From assembly GCA_016190505.1 (NCBI GenBank), contig JACPQM010000047.1:1-64000 (forward strand): 64,000 bases of DNA, written 5' to 3'. Position numbers and translations under genes: made by a program. Below are positions 18,263 to 26,700 of the stretch, one piece after another. The stretch comes from Chloroflexota bacterium (lineage in GTDB: Bacteria > Chloroflexota > Dehalococcoidia > JACPQK01). The notes beneath the pieces were generated by a model that searched no databases, was not told where the DNA came from, and saw only the letters and a list, made by a program, of their open reading frames with translations. The stretch's first letter is position 1, and each line of letters begins with the position of its first letter.

Positions 18263-18850
18263 CTATTCGGTCACCGGCTGAATGCTCACCTGCACTGGGT
18301 AGGAGGTTGGTGCCGTGGCCAGCCCGGGCGTCCACTGTACCTCCAGGTTGTGCCCGGCGGCCGTCTGGGCACCTTTGATCTCGGCTAGGAAGGTAGTTTG
18401 ACCCAGACGCACTACTCGCAACTGGCTGTGCCCCGCCGCAGCCTCCACATTTACCGCTATCGTTGGAGGTAGACCGGCCACCTCGATCTTCGCCAGTACC
18501 TTCTGGTCGGACCGGTTCTCCAGCGCCAGTTGCAGGACTCCGGTATCCCCCTGAACCACGGGCATCGCGCCTATGTAGAACTTATTGCCCTCTCTGTTGA
18601 CCACGCCTTCCAGCACCTGCTCTGGTGTGGCCTTGCTCACGACCTTAACAGCGGAGACCGTGATTACCGACTTCACCTCAGTGGCTGCCTGGCCGGACAC
18701 CGCGGTCTGGGGGTTAGTGGTCGCCACGCCTATGGCCTGACCCGTGGTGCTCCACAGCACTAACATGGCCGCGGAAACAGCGGCTGTGCCCATCACCCAC
18801 TTGCGGATCGCGCTCCGGTGGTTCCGTGTCGCCTTCTTCAGTGTGTTCAT
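18263..18850 (-). CDS. Exported protein of unknown function
   Basis: A 195-residue protein with a basic N-terminus and one hydrophobic segment ending in STTGQAIG, a probable signal peptide or membrane anchor. The rest is rich in valine, threonine and alternating hydrophobic residues, suggesting an extracellular beta-sandwich. I do not recognise the family. A GGGGGG run precedes the ATG. It is convergent with the response regulator. Confidence 0.65.
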   Translation of the reverse strand: MNTLKKATRNHRSAIRKWVMGTAAVSAAMLVLWSTTGQAIGVATTNPQTAVSGQAATEVKSVITVSAVKVVSKATPEQVLEGVVNREGNKFYIGAMPVVQGDTGVLQLALENRSDQKVLAKIEVAGLPPTIAVNVEAAAGHSQLRVVRLGQTTFLAEIKGAQTAAGHNLEVQWTPGLATAPTSYPVQVSIQPVTE

Positions 18851-19133
18851 CTTTGTCCCCCCGGCTCTTTACTCTTTCCAGCATCAAGAGTAAGTCCGTC
18901 AGGTCACGGTGGAGTACTGGTGCCCCTTGCCGAAGGTCACAGGCGCATCACAGAATTGCCATTGCCCAAGCCACCGTTCTCCAGCGGAAGATGATTCGTC
19001 AATGGGGTGGGGCGTAAGGCGTAAGTGGATACCGTTGTTGGCGTAGGCCAAATGGCACCCAATGCACGGGTTCGCCATGGAATTGTCTTATGTTAGAGGC
19101 TATGGTAGGGCGCCCCGGCGGACCGGGCCGGCC
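18851..19133. other. Intergenic region without a gene
   Basis: I see no gene, RNA or clear palindrome in this 283-bp gap. It lies upstream of the exported protein and downstream of the hemerythrin operon, so it should hold the promoter of the former, but I cannot pick a convincing one. Confidence 0.4.
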
Positions 19134-19673
19134 TTAGGCGGTCTGGCGCCGGTGGGCTTCCTCCCACTGGAGGAGGGTTGTTTCCCGTCGCTGTCTGGCC
19201 CACTCCAGGAGCGTAAGGCCCTGGTGGCGGGCCAGGAATATGGCCTGCCTCAAGGAGAACAGCTCATCTTCCCCCAGCTTCTCCATCATGATCACCAGCC
19301 CATCGCAGGTGGCCACGTGGTAGAGCAAGCGGGGGACTAGGCCGGCCGCCTCGGCCCAGTCGGTAGGGGCGTATCGCGATACGCCCCTACGCTTGAACAG
19401 CTCGGTAAGCCGGGCCACGCCCTCGATCACCTCGTCGTGCTCCCGAAGCAGGCTATGGGCCAGGTCCTCAGAGAGCTGGCGCAAGGCGGGATATAGCCCC
19501 TCTTCCTCCCACCGCCAGTGGGGGCCGGCTACCGCGTCTATGAAGGCCACGATTTCGCGGGCCTTCTTCAGGTCCCGCTCCTGGCACGCCTTGAGCAGGT
19601 CGAGCAGTCCGTCCCGCGCCTGCCGATGGTCTTCCTGAAGCTCTTTGGATGGGTCCAGTATCTGTCCGACCAT
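19134..19673 (-). CDS. Hemerythrin-like domain protein
   Basis: About 179 residues with a hemerythrin-type four-helix metal site: EDHRQARD, GPHWRWEEEGLYPAL and LLREHDEV supply His and Glu ligands, with YHVATCDG further on. Such proteins bind a di-iron centre and are linked to oxygen, nitric oxide or iron-sulfur repair. ATG 19673 aligns with the start of the paralogue at 20230-20721, so I prefer it to GTG 19742. A palindromic element sits in frame and is translated as GVSRYAPT. It is the third gene of a hemerythrin-DsrE-hemerythrin operon. Confidence 0.85.
   Translation of the reverse strand: MVGQILDPSKELQEDHRQARDGLLDLLKACQERDLKKAREIVAFIDAVAGPHWRWEEEGLYPALRQLSEDLAHSLLREHDEVIEGVARLTELFKRRGVSRYAPTDWAEAAGLVPRLLYHVATCDGLVIMMEKLGEDELFSLRQAIFLARHQGLTLLEWARQRRETTLLQWEEAHRRQTA
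19363..19390. repeat. Palindromic element in frame within hemerythrin gene
   Basis: The 28-bp perfect palindrome GTAGGGGCGTATCGCGATAC continues to GCCCCTAC. It inserts SRYAPT-type residues between two helices. A close relative lies between genes at 58650-58681. Confidence 0.85.
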
Positions 19674-19771
19674 TTCCTTCCCCAGATGGCGATCCCCGTA
19701 GGGGAGGAACTCCGTGTCCTCCCCTGGGGGGTGGGCGGGCACGTAGTCCGCCCCACGAGGGAATACCTACA

Positions 19772-19803
19772 CCGTAGCGGCAATTCATGAATTGCCGCTA
19801 CGG
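19772..19803. repeat. Palindromic element (CGTAGCGGCAATTC type)
   Basis: A perfect 32-bp palindrome, CCGTAGCGGCAATTCATGAA and its complement. It starts 3 bp after the DsrE stop codon, so it may act as a terminator or a 3'-end stabiliser. The same palindrome occurs at 47911-47946. Confidence 0.85.
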
Positions 19804-19805
19804 GT

Positions 19806-20222
19806 CTAGACATACCAGTTTATGGATGCGCCCCGGGCGAACTTCATGAAGGTGGCCAGGCCCATCACCTCGTCCACCTCCTCCGCCAGCTCGGCGCGGG
19901 CAATGTTCAGGTTCGCCATGGCGTTGGCACAGGCGTAGACCCTCAGGCCCAGCTTCCGCGCGTCCGCCAATTGGTCCTCGACGGGCCGGATGCCACCCGA
20001 GGCCAGCCCTCGCTCAATGTAAGGCCGCAACCCGCCATCGGTCTCCTCGTCAAGGTCCTCCAGATGCCCCTTCACGAACCGCTTCAGACCGCCGTACGTA
20101 AGCAGCACGTGGACCTCCATGCCCATGGCCAGCGCCACCGTGGCCAGGGACAGGGCGTAGCTTGCCCGGTCGTAGCCACCGCTGTGGAGGACTATGGTGG
20201 CCCGCTCTCTGGCCTGGTCCAT
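19806..20222 (-). CDS. DsrE/DsrF-family protein
   Basis: A 138-residue protein with the DsrE-type start TIVLHSGGYDRASYALSLA, a VHVLLTYGGLKRF segment and VYACANAMANL, where the cysteine corresponds to the one used in sulfur-transfer members. The function is probably sulfur relay or a related redox role. ATG 20222 follows the hemerythrin stop by 7 bp. The track start at 20312 would overlap that gene by 80 bp, so I reject it. Confidence 0.8.
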   Translation of the reverse strand: MDQARERATIVLHSGGYDRASYALSLATVALAMGMEVHVLLTYGGLKRFVKGHLEDLDEETDGGLRPYIERGLASGGIRPVEDQLADARKLGLRVYACANAMANLNIARAELAEEVDEVMGLATFMKFARGASINWYV

Positions 20223-20229
20223 GGTAGAG

Positions 20230-20721
20230 CTAGGCTTTGCGCTCGCGGATGGTCCCGGCCCACTGGAGCAATGGCACGTTGGCCTGACGCGCCTTCTCAA
20301 ACTGTTGGGCAAGCTGGTCCAGCTTCTGCTGGGAGAAACGCTCGGCCAGTATGTTCAGGCCATCGCAGTTGCTCACGTGCACCAGCAATGCCCGGGCGGC
20401 GCTGGCCGCGGCCTTCCCCTCGTCCCGGGTCAGGGAAGGCTTGGCCAGGAGGCCAGCGGCCGTCCTGGCGGTGCCGATGGCGCCATCGTGCTCCTCGACC
20501 AGGCGGTCCACATACTCACCCAGGTACTCTTTCAGCGCAGGGTAGAGGGCCTCTTCCTCGTAGCGGAAGTGCGGGCCAGTGAGGGCGTCTATCTCGCCCA
20601 GGGACTTCCTGGCCTGGGGCAGGTCGCCCGTTTCGGCGGCGCTGGCCAGGGCCAGCAGGCCGTCACGCACCTTGCGATGGTCCTCGCGGAACTCGACGAT
20701 AGGGTCAAGCTTTGCCGCCAT
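20230..20721 (-). CDS. Hemerythrin-like domain protein
   Basis: A 163-residue protein with the same ligand pattern as the gene at 19134: REDHRKVRDG, GPHFRYEEEALYPAL, LVEEHDGA and VHVSNCDG. It begins with a GGAGGT ribosome site and is the first gene of the operon. The two hemerythrins share length and motif order, so they are paralogues flanking the DsrE gene. Confidence 0.9.
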   Translation of the reverse strand: MAAKLDPIVEFREDHRKVRDGLLALASAAETGDLPQARKSLGEIDALTGPHFRYEEEALYPALKEYLGEYVDRLVEEHDGAIGTARTAAGLLAKPSLTRDEGKAAASAARALLVHVSNCDGLNILAERFSQQKLDQLAQQFEKARQANVPLLQWAGTIRERKA

Positions 20722-20750
20722 GGTTACCTCCTTCGCCCTGATTAATTGGG

Positions 20751-20779
20751 ATTGTAGAGTTATTACCGCTATTTGTCAA
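20751..20779 (-). promoter_or_regulatory. Promoter of the hemerythrin-DsrE operon
   Basis: On the minus strand there is a TTGACA -35 box (20779-20774), a 17-bp spacer and a TACAAT -10 box (20756-20751), near consensus for the housekeeping sigma factor. It lies about 30 bp upstream of the first hemerythrin ATG and is divergent from lon. Confidence 0.75.
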
Positions 20780-20852
20780 TATCATCCCAGACTTGGCCTG
20801 GCGGCCCCAGTATGCTAGACTTGGATTGCTTACCAGATTAGGGTGAGGTAGT

Positions 20853-23222
20853 ATGCCCAAACGCAGTCCCCAACCAAAGAACGGAGAACTCGTATTACCA
20901 CTCGTCCCACGGCGGGACATGGTGGTATTCCCCAAGACCTTCTCGCAGCTCCTGGTGATGCGGCGCAGTTCCCTGCGGGCGGTGGAAGTGGCCATGGATA
21001 GCGACCGCACCGTCGTGGTGGTCGCCCGCCGGGACCAGCAGGCCAGCGAGGTGACCGCCGAAGGTCTTTACGCCGTAGGCACAGAGGCGTCCATCAGCCG
21101 CGTGCTCCGGTTGCCTGATGGCAGCGCCGCGATCTGGGTCCAGGGCCAGCGCCGGGTCAAGATCGCCGAGGTAATCCCGCAGGACGACCTGTTCCGCGCC
21201 CGCGTGTTCCCCCTGGTGGAGTCCGCCGAGAAGACCACCCGGTCAGATACCCTGATGCGGGCAGTCCTCGCCCTGTTCCAGAAGGTGGTTGACCTTTCAC
21301 CCAAGCTCCCCAGCGAGGTCTACATTGCCGCGGCCAATGCCGACTCTCCGGGTTGGCTGGCCGACCTGATTGTCTCGTCGTTGGAAATCCCTCTCGCCCA
21401 GCGACAGGAGTTCCTCGAGGTGCTCAACCCCATGGACCGCCTCCTCCAGGTGAGCCACTTCCTGGCCAAGGAGCTGGAGGTGCTGGAGCTTCAGAGCAGG
21501 ATCCATACGCAGGTGAAGGAAGAGGTGGACAAGACCCAGCGGGACTTCCTGCTGCGCGAGCAAGTCAAGGCTATCCAGAAGGAGCTGGGGGAGACCGATG
21601 CCCAGACCCGAGAGACCAACGAGCTCAAGGAAAAGGTGCAGGCGGCAGGCATGACCGAGCTTGCCCAGAAGAAGGCTCTGGAGGAGATCGAGCGGCTGGC
21701 CACCGTGCCCGCGGCCTCGCCTGAGGTCTCCGTCATCCGGACCTACGTGGACTGGCTGCTCGCCCTGCCCTGGAAAGCCCAGACCCAGGACAACCCCGAT
21801 GTGGCCCAGGCCGGGCGTGTCCTGGAGGAGAACCACTACGGCCTGCGCAAGGTGAAGGAGCGCATCCTGGAGTATATTGCGGTGCGGCAGCTTGCCAAGG
21901 AGAACCTGCGTAGCCCCATCCTGTGCTTTGTGGGACCCCCGGGCTCGGGCAAGACCAGCCTGGGCCGCTCCATCGCCCAGGCGCTGGGCCGCAACTTCGT
22001 GCGCGTGAGCCTGGGTGGGACTCGCGACGAGGCTGAAATCCGGGGCCACCGCCGCACCTACGTGGGGGCGCTGCCCGGACGTATCCTCCAGACCATGCGC
22101 CATGCCGGCGCCATAAACCCGGTTTTCATGCTGGACGAGATTGACAAGGTGGGCATTGACTTCCGGGGCGACCCCTCGTCCGCCCTGCTGGAGGTGCTGG
22201 ACCCGGAGCAGAACCACTCCTTCTCCGACCACTACCTGGAAGTCCCCTACGATCTGTCGAAGGTGATGTTCATCGCCACAGCCAACATCCTCGATCCCGT
22301 GCTGCCCGCTTTGCGCGACCGCATGGAAGTGATCGAGCTGCCCGGCTACATCGAGGACGAGAAGCTGCGAATAGCGCAGCGGTTCCTGGTGCCCAAGCAA
22401 CTGAAGGAGAACGGACTGGCCTCCGGGCAGGTGGGTCTGTCCGAGGGCGCTCTACGTCGCATCATCCGGGAGCACACCCGAGAGGCAGGCGTGCGCAACC
22501 TGGAGCGGGAGATCGGCTCCATCTGCCGCAAGGTGGCCCGCCGGGTGGTGGAGGGCAAGCCAGCGCCCCATGTGGTGTCGGCAACAGCGGTGCCCGGCTA
22601 CCTGGGCCCGCAGAAGTTCTTCTGGGGCGCGGCCGAAGAGCAGGACGAGGTGGGGGTGGCCACCGGCGTGGCCCGCACCGAGATGGGCGGCGACACCCTG
22701 GCCGTGGAGGTCACCCTCATGGACGGGAAGGGCAACCTCATCCTCACCGGGCATTTGGGCGAGGTGATGAAGGAGTCCGCCCAGGCAGCGCTGAGCTACA
22801 TTCGCTCTCGCGCCGCGGCGCTGGGCGTGGACCCCAAGCGTTTCGAGCGTACCGACATCCACATTCACGTGCCCACCGGGGCCATCCCCAAGGACGGGCC
22901 GTCGGCCGGTGTGACCATGGCCACCGCCCTGGCATCCGCCCTGACCCAGCGTTCGGTGCGCAAGGATGTGGCCATGACCGGCGAGATCACCCTCCGGGGC
23001 CGTGTCCTGCCCGTGGGTGGGATAAGGGACAAGGTCCTGGCGGCCCACCGGGCCGGCATCAAGACCTTCGTGCTGCCCCGTAAGAACGAGAACGACCTGA
23101 CGGACGTGCCCAAGGACGTGCGCCAGTCCCTCCACTTCGTCTTCGCGGACACCATGGAGCCGGTGCTGGAGAGCGCTCTCCTGGAGGGCACCGCCCTGCA
23201 CGCCGTGGGCGATCCCGACTGA
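20853..23222 (+). CDS. lon: ATP-dependent protease Lon
   Basis: Lon is a cytosolic AAA+ serine protease for damaged and regulatory proteins. The 789-residue length is normal. An N-terminal substrate domain ([14 protein letters not shown]) is followed by Walker A (GPPGSGKTS), Walker B ([10 protein letters not shown]) and the protease domain with the catalytic serine in [11 protein letters not shown] and lysine in [14 protein letters not shown]. The ATG follows a GGGTGAGGT site. It is divergent from the hemerythrin operon. Confidence 0.97.
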   Translation: MPKRSPQPKNGELVLPLVPRRDMVVFPKTFSQLLVMRRSSLRAVEVAMDSDRTVVVVARRDQQASEVTAEGLYAVGTEASISRVLRLPDGSAAIWVQGQRRVKIAEVIPQDDLFRARVFPLVESAEKTTRSDTLMRAVLALFQKVVDLSPKLPSEVYIAAANADSPGWLADLIVSSLEIPLAQRQEFLEVLNPMDRLLQVSHFLAKELEVLELQSRIHTQVKEEVDKTQRDFLLREQVKAIQKELGETDAQTRETNELKEKVQAAGMTELAQKKALEEIERLATVPAASPEVSVIRTYVDWLLALPWKAQTQDNPDVAQAGRVLEENHYGLRKVKERILEYIAVRQLAKENLRSPILCFVGPPGSGKTSLGRSIAQALGRNFVRVSLGGTRDEAEIRGHRRTYVGALPGRILQTMRHAGAINPVFMLDEIDKVGIDFRGDPSSALLEVLDPEQNHSFSDHYLEVPYDLSKVMFIATANILDPVLPALRDRMEVIELPGYIEDEKLRIAQRFLVPKQLKENGLASGQVGLSEGALRRIIREHTREAGVRNLEREIGSICRKVARRVVEGKPAPHVVSATAVPGYLGPQKFFWGAAEEQDEVGVATGVARTEMGGDTLAVEVTLMDGKGNLILTGHLGEVMKESAQAALSYIRSRAAALGVDPKRFERTDIHIHVPTGAIPKDGPSAGVTMATALASALTQRSVRKDVAMTGEITLRGRVLPVGGIRDKVLAAHRAGIKTFVLPRKNENDLTDVPKDVRQSLHFVFADTMEPVLESALLEGTALHAVGDPD

Positions 23223-23335
23223 CCCCCGCCTCTCCCTGTGGGAACCGTGCTAGGTCCTGCCGCAGGTCCCTCGCAGCATTAGCTAAGTCCAACTCCGAAA
23301 GCGGGAACTGGAGGAACAGGTCTTGCTTGGGTTCA

Positions 23336-23507
23336 GAGCTTGTGAAGGAATGGGCGCCGCAGGTTTGACCGACCGAACCGTAGGGGCGCGATTTATCGCG
23401 CCCACGTCTGCCGGTGGGCACGCCATTGTTTGCCCAGGCGCGATGCCGTGCGCGGGGAGGGCGCAATGAATTGCGCCCCTGCAGGCGAGGGATTTCCTCA
23501 CAGGCTC
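23336..23507. mobile_element. MITE-like element, copy 1 (172 bp)
   Basis: The element begins GAGCTTGTGAAGGAAT and ends with the imperfect complement ATTTCCTCACAGGCTC, matching at 13 of 16 positions. It carries two internal palindromic modules (GTAGGGGCGCGATTTATCGC and a GGCGCAATGAATTGCGCC core). A second copy lies at 26479-26649. It has no transposase, so any movement would need help in trans. Confidence 0.75.
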
Positions 23508-23572
23508 TCAACTCGAAGAGCGAGCCATCGGCGCCGACCAAGCGCATCATGTGGGCCTCTGGCCATGCCCGC

Positions 23573-24124
23573 TCACCGGAAGACGTCTTCGAGAGGGACC
23601 GCAAAGTCGTCGAATACGGGCTTGGCATCCAGGGTATCGTGGCCAGACAACACGGTGACGGCACGTTGGGAGCGGCATGTGACGACCGTCCTTGATTCCG
23701 GATACACCACCCATACAAGGCGGGCGCCCGCGTCCAGCCAAGCCTGGGTCTTGGCCTGCACTTGTGAGGCGTAGTCGCTGGGGGAGACAACCTCAACCGC
23801 AATGTCTGGAGCACCTTCAAAATATCCCGCGCCAGAGGGCCCCATCGGGAGACGCTCCTTCGCTACGAAGGCCACATCCGGTGCCCGTACCGTGTCTGGG
23901 TCCTGCCGGAGAAGGAAGCCAGTCTCTCCGACCAAGACTGCGCCCAAACCCCGGGATTCCGCGTAGTTCGTGAGGGCGACTGCAATCCTGTTGGCGACCA
24001 GCCCATGATTGACCCCGGTAGGCGCCATTTCGACTACCGCTCCCTCTATCAGCTCGCACCGTTGGCCTTGGGCCGAGATGCGGACCAATTCGTCGGCGGT
24101 GACCAGCGTTTTCTGTGCACTCAT
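23573..24124 (-). CDS. Uma2-family (DUF820) putative endonuclease
   Basis: A 183-residue PD-(D/E)XK-fold protein of the Uma2/DUF820 family. The core is visible: RCELIEGAVVEM, APDVAFV, PDIAVEVVSPSD and a following lysine in QAKTQAWLDAGARLVWVVYP. The family is very common in Cyanobacteria and Chloroflexota, often in many copies beside toxin-antitoxin genes; its biological role is unsettled. The ORF is intact. Confidence 0.9.
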   Translation of the reverse strand: MSAQKTLVTADELVRISAQGQRCELIEGAVVEMAPTGVNHGLVANRIAVALTNYAESRGLGAVLVGETGFLLRQDPDTVRAPDVAFVAKERLPMGPSGAGYFEGAPDIAVEVVSPSDYASQVQAKTQAWLDAGARLVWVVYPESRTVVTCRSQRAVTVLSGHDTLDAKPVFDDFAVPLEDVFR

Positions 24125-24208
24125 GACGCACCCCTCACCAGATTCTACACCAGACCCCTGGGCCTGTACTGCAGCGTCTTGACCAGAGCTTGCCCCTTCC
24201 CCAGGCCC

Positions 24209-24417
24209 CTAGGTCCGCCCGAACTCGTCCTTGCTTATGCCCAGGTCCCGCAGGATGGAAGAGATGGTGCCGGGTGTCAGGTCTCTGGGTCCCCAGTGGG
24301 GGATGGTCGTCCTCGCTTTGGTGGACGGTCGAACCAGATCTCGTGGTCTCCTTTGGCTGGCCGGTCAAACTCGCAGCCCAACTGGTGCAATCTGCGAGTG
24401 AGGTCCCGGAGGTTCAA
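24209..24417 (-). pseudogene. hicA: hicA toxin gene, frameshifted
   Basis: Downstream of hicB, a TTG overlapping its stop opens a frame reading LNLRDLTRRLHQLGCEFDRP and then HEIWFDRP. The HicA sequence continues only in the next frame as ARTTIPHWGPRDLTPGTISS, then ILRDLGISKDEF, ending at 24209. One missing base near 24322 (in CCACCAAAGCG) explains this. Either the toxin is dead or the assembly has an error. The track misses it because neither part is long enough. Confidence 0.7.
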
Positions 24418-24677
24418 CTGGCTAGAAGGACTTCGGCTACCACACTGGGACCAGGGACATCCTGCGCACGTGTCTCCACCTCAGGCGGAAGTGGGTCTCC
24501 CCGCTCGCGGTAGGACTCCAGGAAAGCGGTGGCGACGCTCTGGACATACTCCAGGGCCTGGACAGCGCTGTCTCCCCAAGCCCGGCAGCCAGGAAGAGCG
24601 GGCACCCCGGCAAGGTACTTGTTCCCAGTGTCTTCACTGGGTTCATAGAGCACTACAGGGAGCTTGTATAGTTTCAC
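24414..24677 (-). CDS. hicB: HicB-family antitoxin
   Basis: About 87 residues beginning MKLYKLPVVLYEPSED, with AGVPALPGCRAWGDSAVQAL and a helical tail, the HicB fold that neutralises HicA. GTG 24677 follows GGAGTT at good spacing. The track start at 24872 adds a segment unlike the family. Its partner hicA, overlapping by 4 bp, is frameshifted, so this antitoxin appears orphaned. Confidence 0.75.
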   Translation of the reverse strand: MKLYKLPVVLYEPSEDTGNKYLAGVPALPGCRAWGDSAVQALEYVQSVATAFLESYRERGDPLPPEVETRAQDVPGPSVVAEVLLAS

Positions 24678-24764
24678 GCCTATAACTCCATTCACAGGCT
24701 CTTGGATTATACCATCTGCTGCCCGGCCCGCTTTCTTCGGTGAGCGCCATGCTATCATTAAGCG

Positions 24765-25001
24765 ATGGGTACTTCCAAACAGACCAGACCGCGATTCGTC
24801 GTCTGTGTAAACAACTCCGGGTATCCGGCTTCCCTGGAGTTGCATAAGATTTACAGGTCCGTCCCCGATCAAGACGCCGAGGCGGATGGGGACATCCGGG
24901 TTGTGGATGAGAGCGGGGAGGACTACCTGTACTCTCGGGACCGGTTTGTCCCCATCAGAGTGCCCGCAGCCATCAGGGAATCGCTAACTCACGCCGGTTG
25001 A
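24765..25001 (+). CDS. Small conserved protein of unknown function
   Basis: A 78-residue protein with the pattern FVVCVNNSGYPASLELHKIY followed by IRVVDESGEDYLYSRDRFVPI. I recognise this as a widespread small family in Cyanobacteria and Chloroflexota without a known role. It is followed closely by a second small gene (25013), so the two may form a toxin-antitoxin-like pair. Confidence 0.6.
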   Translation: MGTSKQTRPRFVVCVNNSGYPASLELHKIYRSVPDQDAEADGDIRVVDESGEDYLYSRDRFVPIRVPAAIRESLTHAG

Positions 25002-25012
25002 CGGAGAAGTAA

Positions 25013-25186
25013 TTGAGGCGTAGGGTTGCCAAGAGGTTGGTGCGCGAAGGGGAGCTCGTGGCTGAAGTAAGCGTTGAACTTGTGGAGGCCGAGGGCGGTT
25101 GGGCGCCGTACTTGTCTCTGGAAGACGCGTACAAGCTGGACGATGTGCGGGAGGCACTCCGCGCGGGGGACCTTGAACGGGCATAA
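25013..25186 (+). CDS. Small protein, antitoxin-like, below ORF-track cutoff
   Basis: A 57-residue frame from TTG 25013: a basic start LRRVAKRLVREG, then a strand-rich part (ELVAEVSVELVE) and PYLSLEDAYKLDDVREALRA. GGAG lies 6 bp before the TTG. The composition and length fit small antitoxins. It starts 11 bp after the previous small gene. The family name is unknown to me. Confidence 0.55.
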   Translation: MRRRVAKRLVREGELVAEVSVELVEAEGGWAPYLSLEDAYKLDDVREALRAGDLERA

Positions 25187-25221
25187 CAGCTCGCCGACCG
25201 CGTTTACCGTCTCACGCCCGT

Positions 25222-25521
25222 TTAGGGCTGTCGCATAGCAACCAGTATTTCTTCCGCTATTGGCAGGTAGCGTTCCACGGGGCCTGCCAGGTCTTTGTCG
25301 AACCACCGGGTGAACTCCTCTCGCAAGACCACCGATAGCTCTTCAACCGTCGAGACTCCGTGCAGTCGAGGAAGAATTGACTCGGCCTCCGGCCCGTACT
25401 CGTCCGGGGGACCGTCTATGGTGATGCCTATGCCGATGGGATCGTGCCGATACAGTATGCCGAGGAGGTCGGCATGGAGCCGCCTGTAACCGCGTCCGCG
25501 GTTGCGTATTTGATCATGCAT
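25222..25521 (-). CDS. Hypothetical protein
   Basis: A 99-residue acidic, helical protein with no recognised domain. Segments include GIGITIDGPPDEYGPEAESI and STVEELSVVLREEFTRWFD. An AGGAGGG site lies about 10 bp upstream of the ATG. It is convergent with the small genes at 24765-25186. The intact frame and good ribosome site support a real gene. Confidence 0.55.
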   Translation of the reverse strand: MHDQIRNRGRGYRRLHADLLGILYRHDPIGIGITIDGPPDEYGPEAESILPRLHGVSTVEELSVVLREEFTRWFDKDLAGPVERYLPIAEEILVAMRQP

Positions 25522-25587
25522 GGTCAGACGCCCTCCTACACCAGCCTCGGCCGGATACCCGTTTCTGAGCCAGTCAGCCTGGCTTCT

Positions 25588-25812
25588 CTACAGCGAAAAC
25601 ACGGGGACCGAGCGGCGGCTCTGAGGCTTGGGTCTGGACATGACAATTTCGTCCATGGCTTTGAGCGCGTCCGGCGCGAAGAAGACCTCCCCGCACTGGG
25701 TGCAGACCTCTGCTGGAACGTTCCGCAAGATATAGAGGCGGCCTTGCCAGCGGTGCACGTGCTCAATGTGCCGCTGTTCGATGGGGCCTCTGCAAAAAGG
25801 ACAACGTTTCAT
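25588..25812 (-). CDS. YgiT/MqsA-type zinc-finger antitoxin
   Basis: A 74-residue protein with two CxxC pairs (CPFCRGPIEQ and VCTQCGEVFF), the N-terminal zinc finger of the YgiT/MqsA antitoxin group. It lacks the helix-turn-helix of full MqsA. It lies 6 bp downstream of a DUF4258 toxin gene, the usual partner, so the pair is a type II toxin-antitoxin module. Confidence 0.8.
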   Translation of the reverse strand: MKRCPFCRGPIEQRHIEHVHRWQGRLYILRNVPAEVCTQCGEVFFAPDALKAMDEIVMSRPKPQSRRSVPVFSL

Positions 25813-25818
25813 GGCCGC

Positions 25819-26139
25819 TCAGGCTCTCCTTCTCCAATCATGCCACAACTTGGGATCGGGCCGATAGAGGGTGACGAGGATCAAGACGTCAGGGTCGGCC
25901 ATGCCGACAACCGCATGGAGAGGCCGACCTCCTCGGGTGAAGCCCAGAAACAGAGCGCTATGCCCTCGCGGGTCATCCGGATAGTCCTCCAAGAGTTCCA
26001 CTGTCCCGGAGCCAAAAGCCTGTTCAACCTCTGCCATGGAGATGGCATCCGCTTCCCGTTCGCGTTCCGCATGCCCGGTTAGCCGATAGGCGCCTTCAAC
26101 TATGGACCTTCTAACCCTGTCGGTATCAGCTTGGTCCAC
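25819..26139 (-). CDS. DUF4258-type toxin
   Basis: A 106-residue protein with the DUF4258 pattern: YRLTGHAEREREADAISMAE, a VELLEDYPDDPRG turn, FTRGGRPLHAVVGM and VTLYRPDPKLW. The fold is RelE-like and the predicted activity is mRNA interference. It is intact here, unlike the second DUF4258 gene at 30711-30948. Confidence 0.8.
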   Translation of the reverse strand: MDQADTDRVRRSIVEGAYRLTGHAEREREADAISMAEVEQAFGSGTVELLEDYPDDPRGHSALFLGFTRGGRPLHAVVGMADPDVLILVTLYRPDPKLWHDWRRRA

Positions 26140-26220
26140 AGCTAGTGTAGGTCCCTTAGCAGGTGGTATTGAAGCTGCTTGGCGAAGTGCGAGACGTTGC
26201 GGCTAACGCGCAACCCAAGC

Positions 26221-26446
26221 TCACGCCTGAACAGCGACATACTCGGCAAGGGACTCCGATGGGGGAATGGGCAGGCCGTCCTCCCGCGGTCCCCGGATGT
26301 GCAACTGAATGGCCTCATGCATCCGCTTTTCTGCCTCTTCCACGGACTTGCCGCTAGCCACGCATCCGGGCAGTGTCAGTGTTCAAGGATATGACCCACC
26401 CTGAAGGGTGAGGTTGTTGTAGTTCAATAACGTGAAAAGTGACAGG
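26221..26446 (-). pseudogene. hicB: hicB antitoxin gene, frameshifted
   Basis: The minus strand reads VTFHVIELQQPHPSGWVISL, then loses frame near 26372. In the next frame LPGCVASGKSVEEAEKRMHE continues to LPIPPSESLAEYVAVQA and a TGA at 26221. Together these give a complete HicB with one frameshift. No hicA was found beside it, and the MITE copy 2 lies just upstream. Confidence 0.7.
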
Positions 26447-26478
26447 CAGGGGTTCATCTGCAGGCCCAATCATTCTCA

Positions 26479-26649
26479 GAGCTTGTGAAGAAATGGGCGC
26501 CGCAGGCTTGACCGACCGAACCGTAGGGGCGCGATTTATCGCGCCCACGTCTGCCGGCGGGCACGCCATTATTTGCCCAGGCGCAATGCCGTGCGCGGGG
26601 GGGCGCAATGAATTGCGCCCCTACAGGCGAGTGATTTCCTCACAGGCTC
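26479..26649. mobile_element. MITE-like element, copy 2 (171 bp)
   Basis: Starts GAGCTTGTGAAGAAAT and ends ATTTCCTCACAGGCTC, with the same internal palindromes as copy 1 and only scattered differences. It has the same orientation and is 3.1 kb from copy 1. It lies between a broken hicB and the DUF1828 gene. No clear target duplication is seen. Confidence 0.75.
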
Positions 26650-26700
26650 GCAGGAACGGTTTATGAAGCCGCTTGTGTTGTCAATCGCCACGACGCGGCA

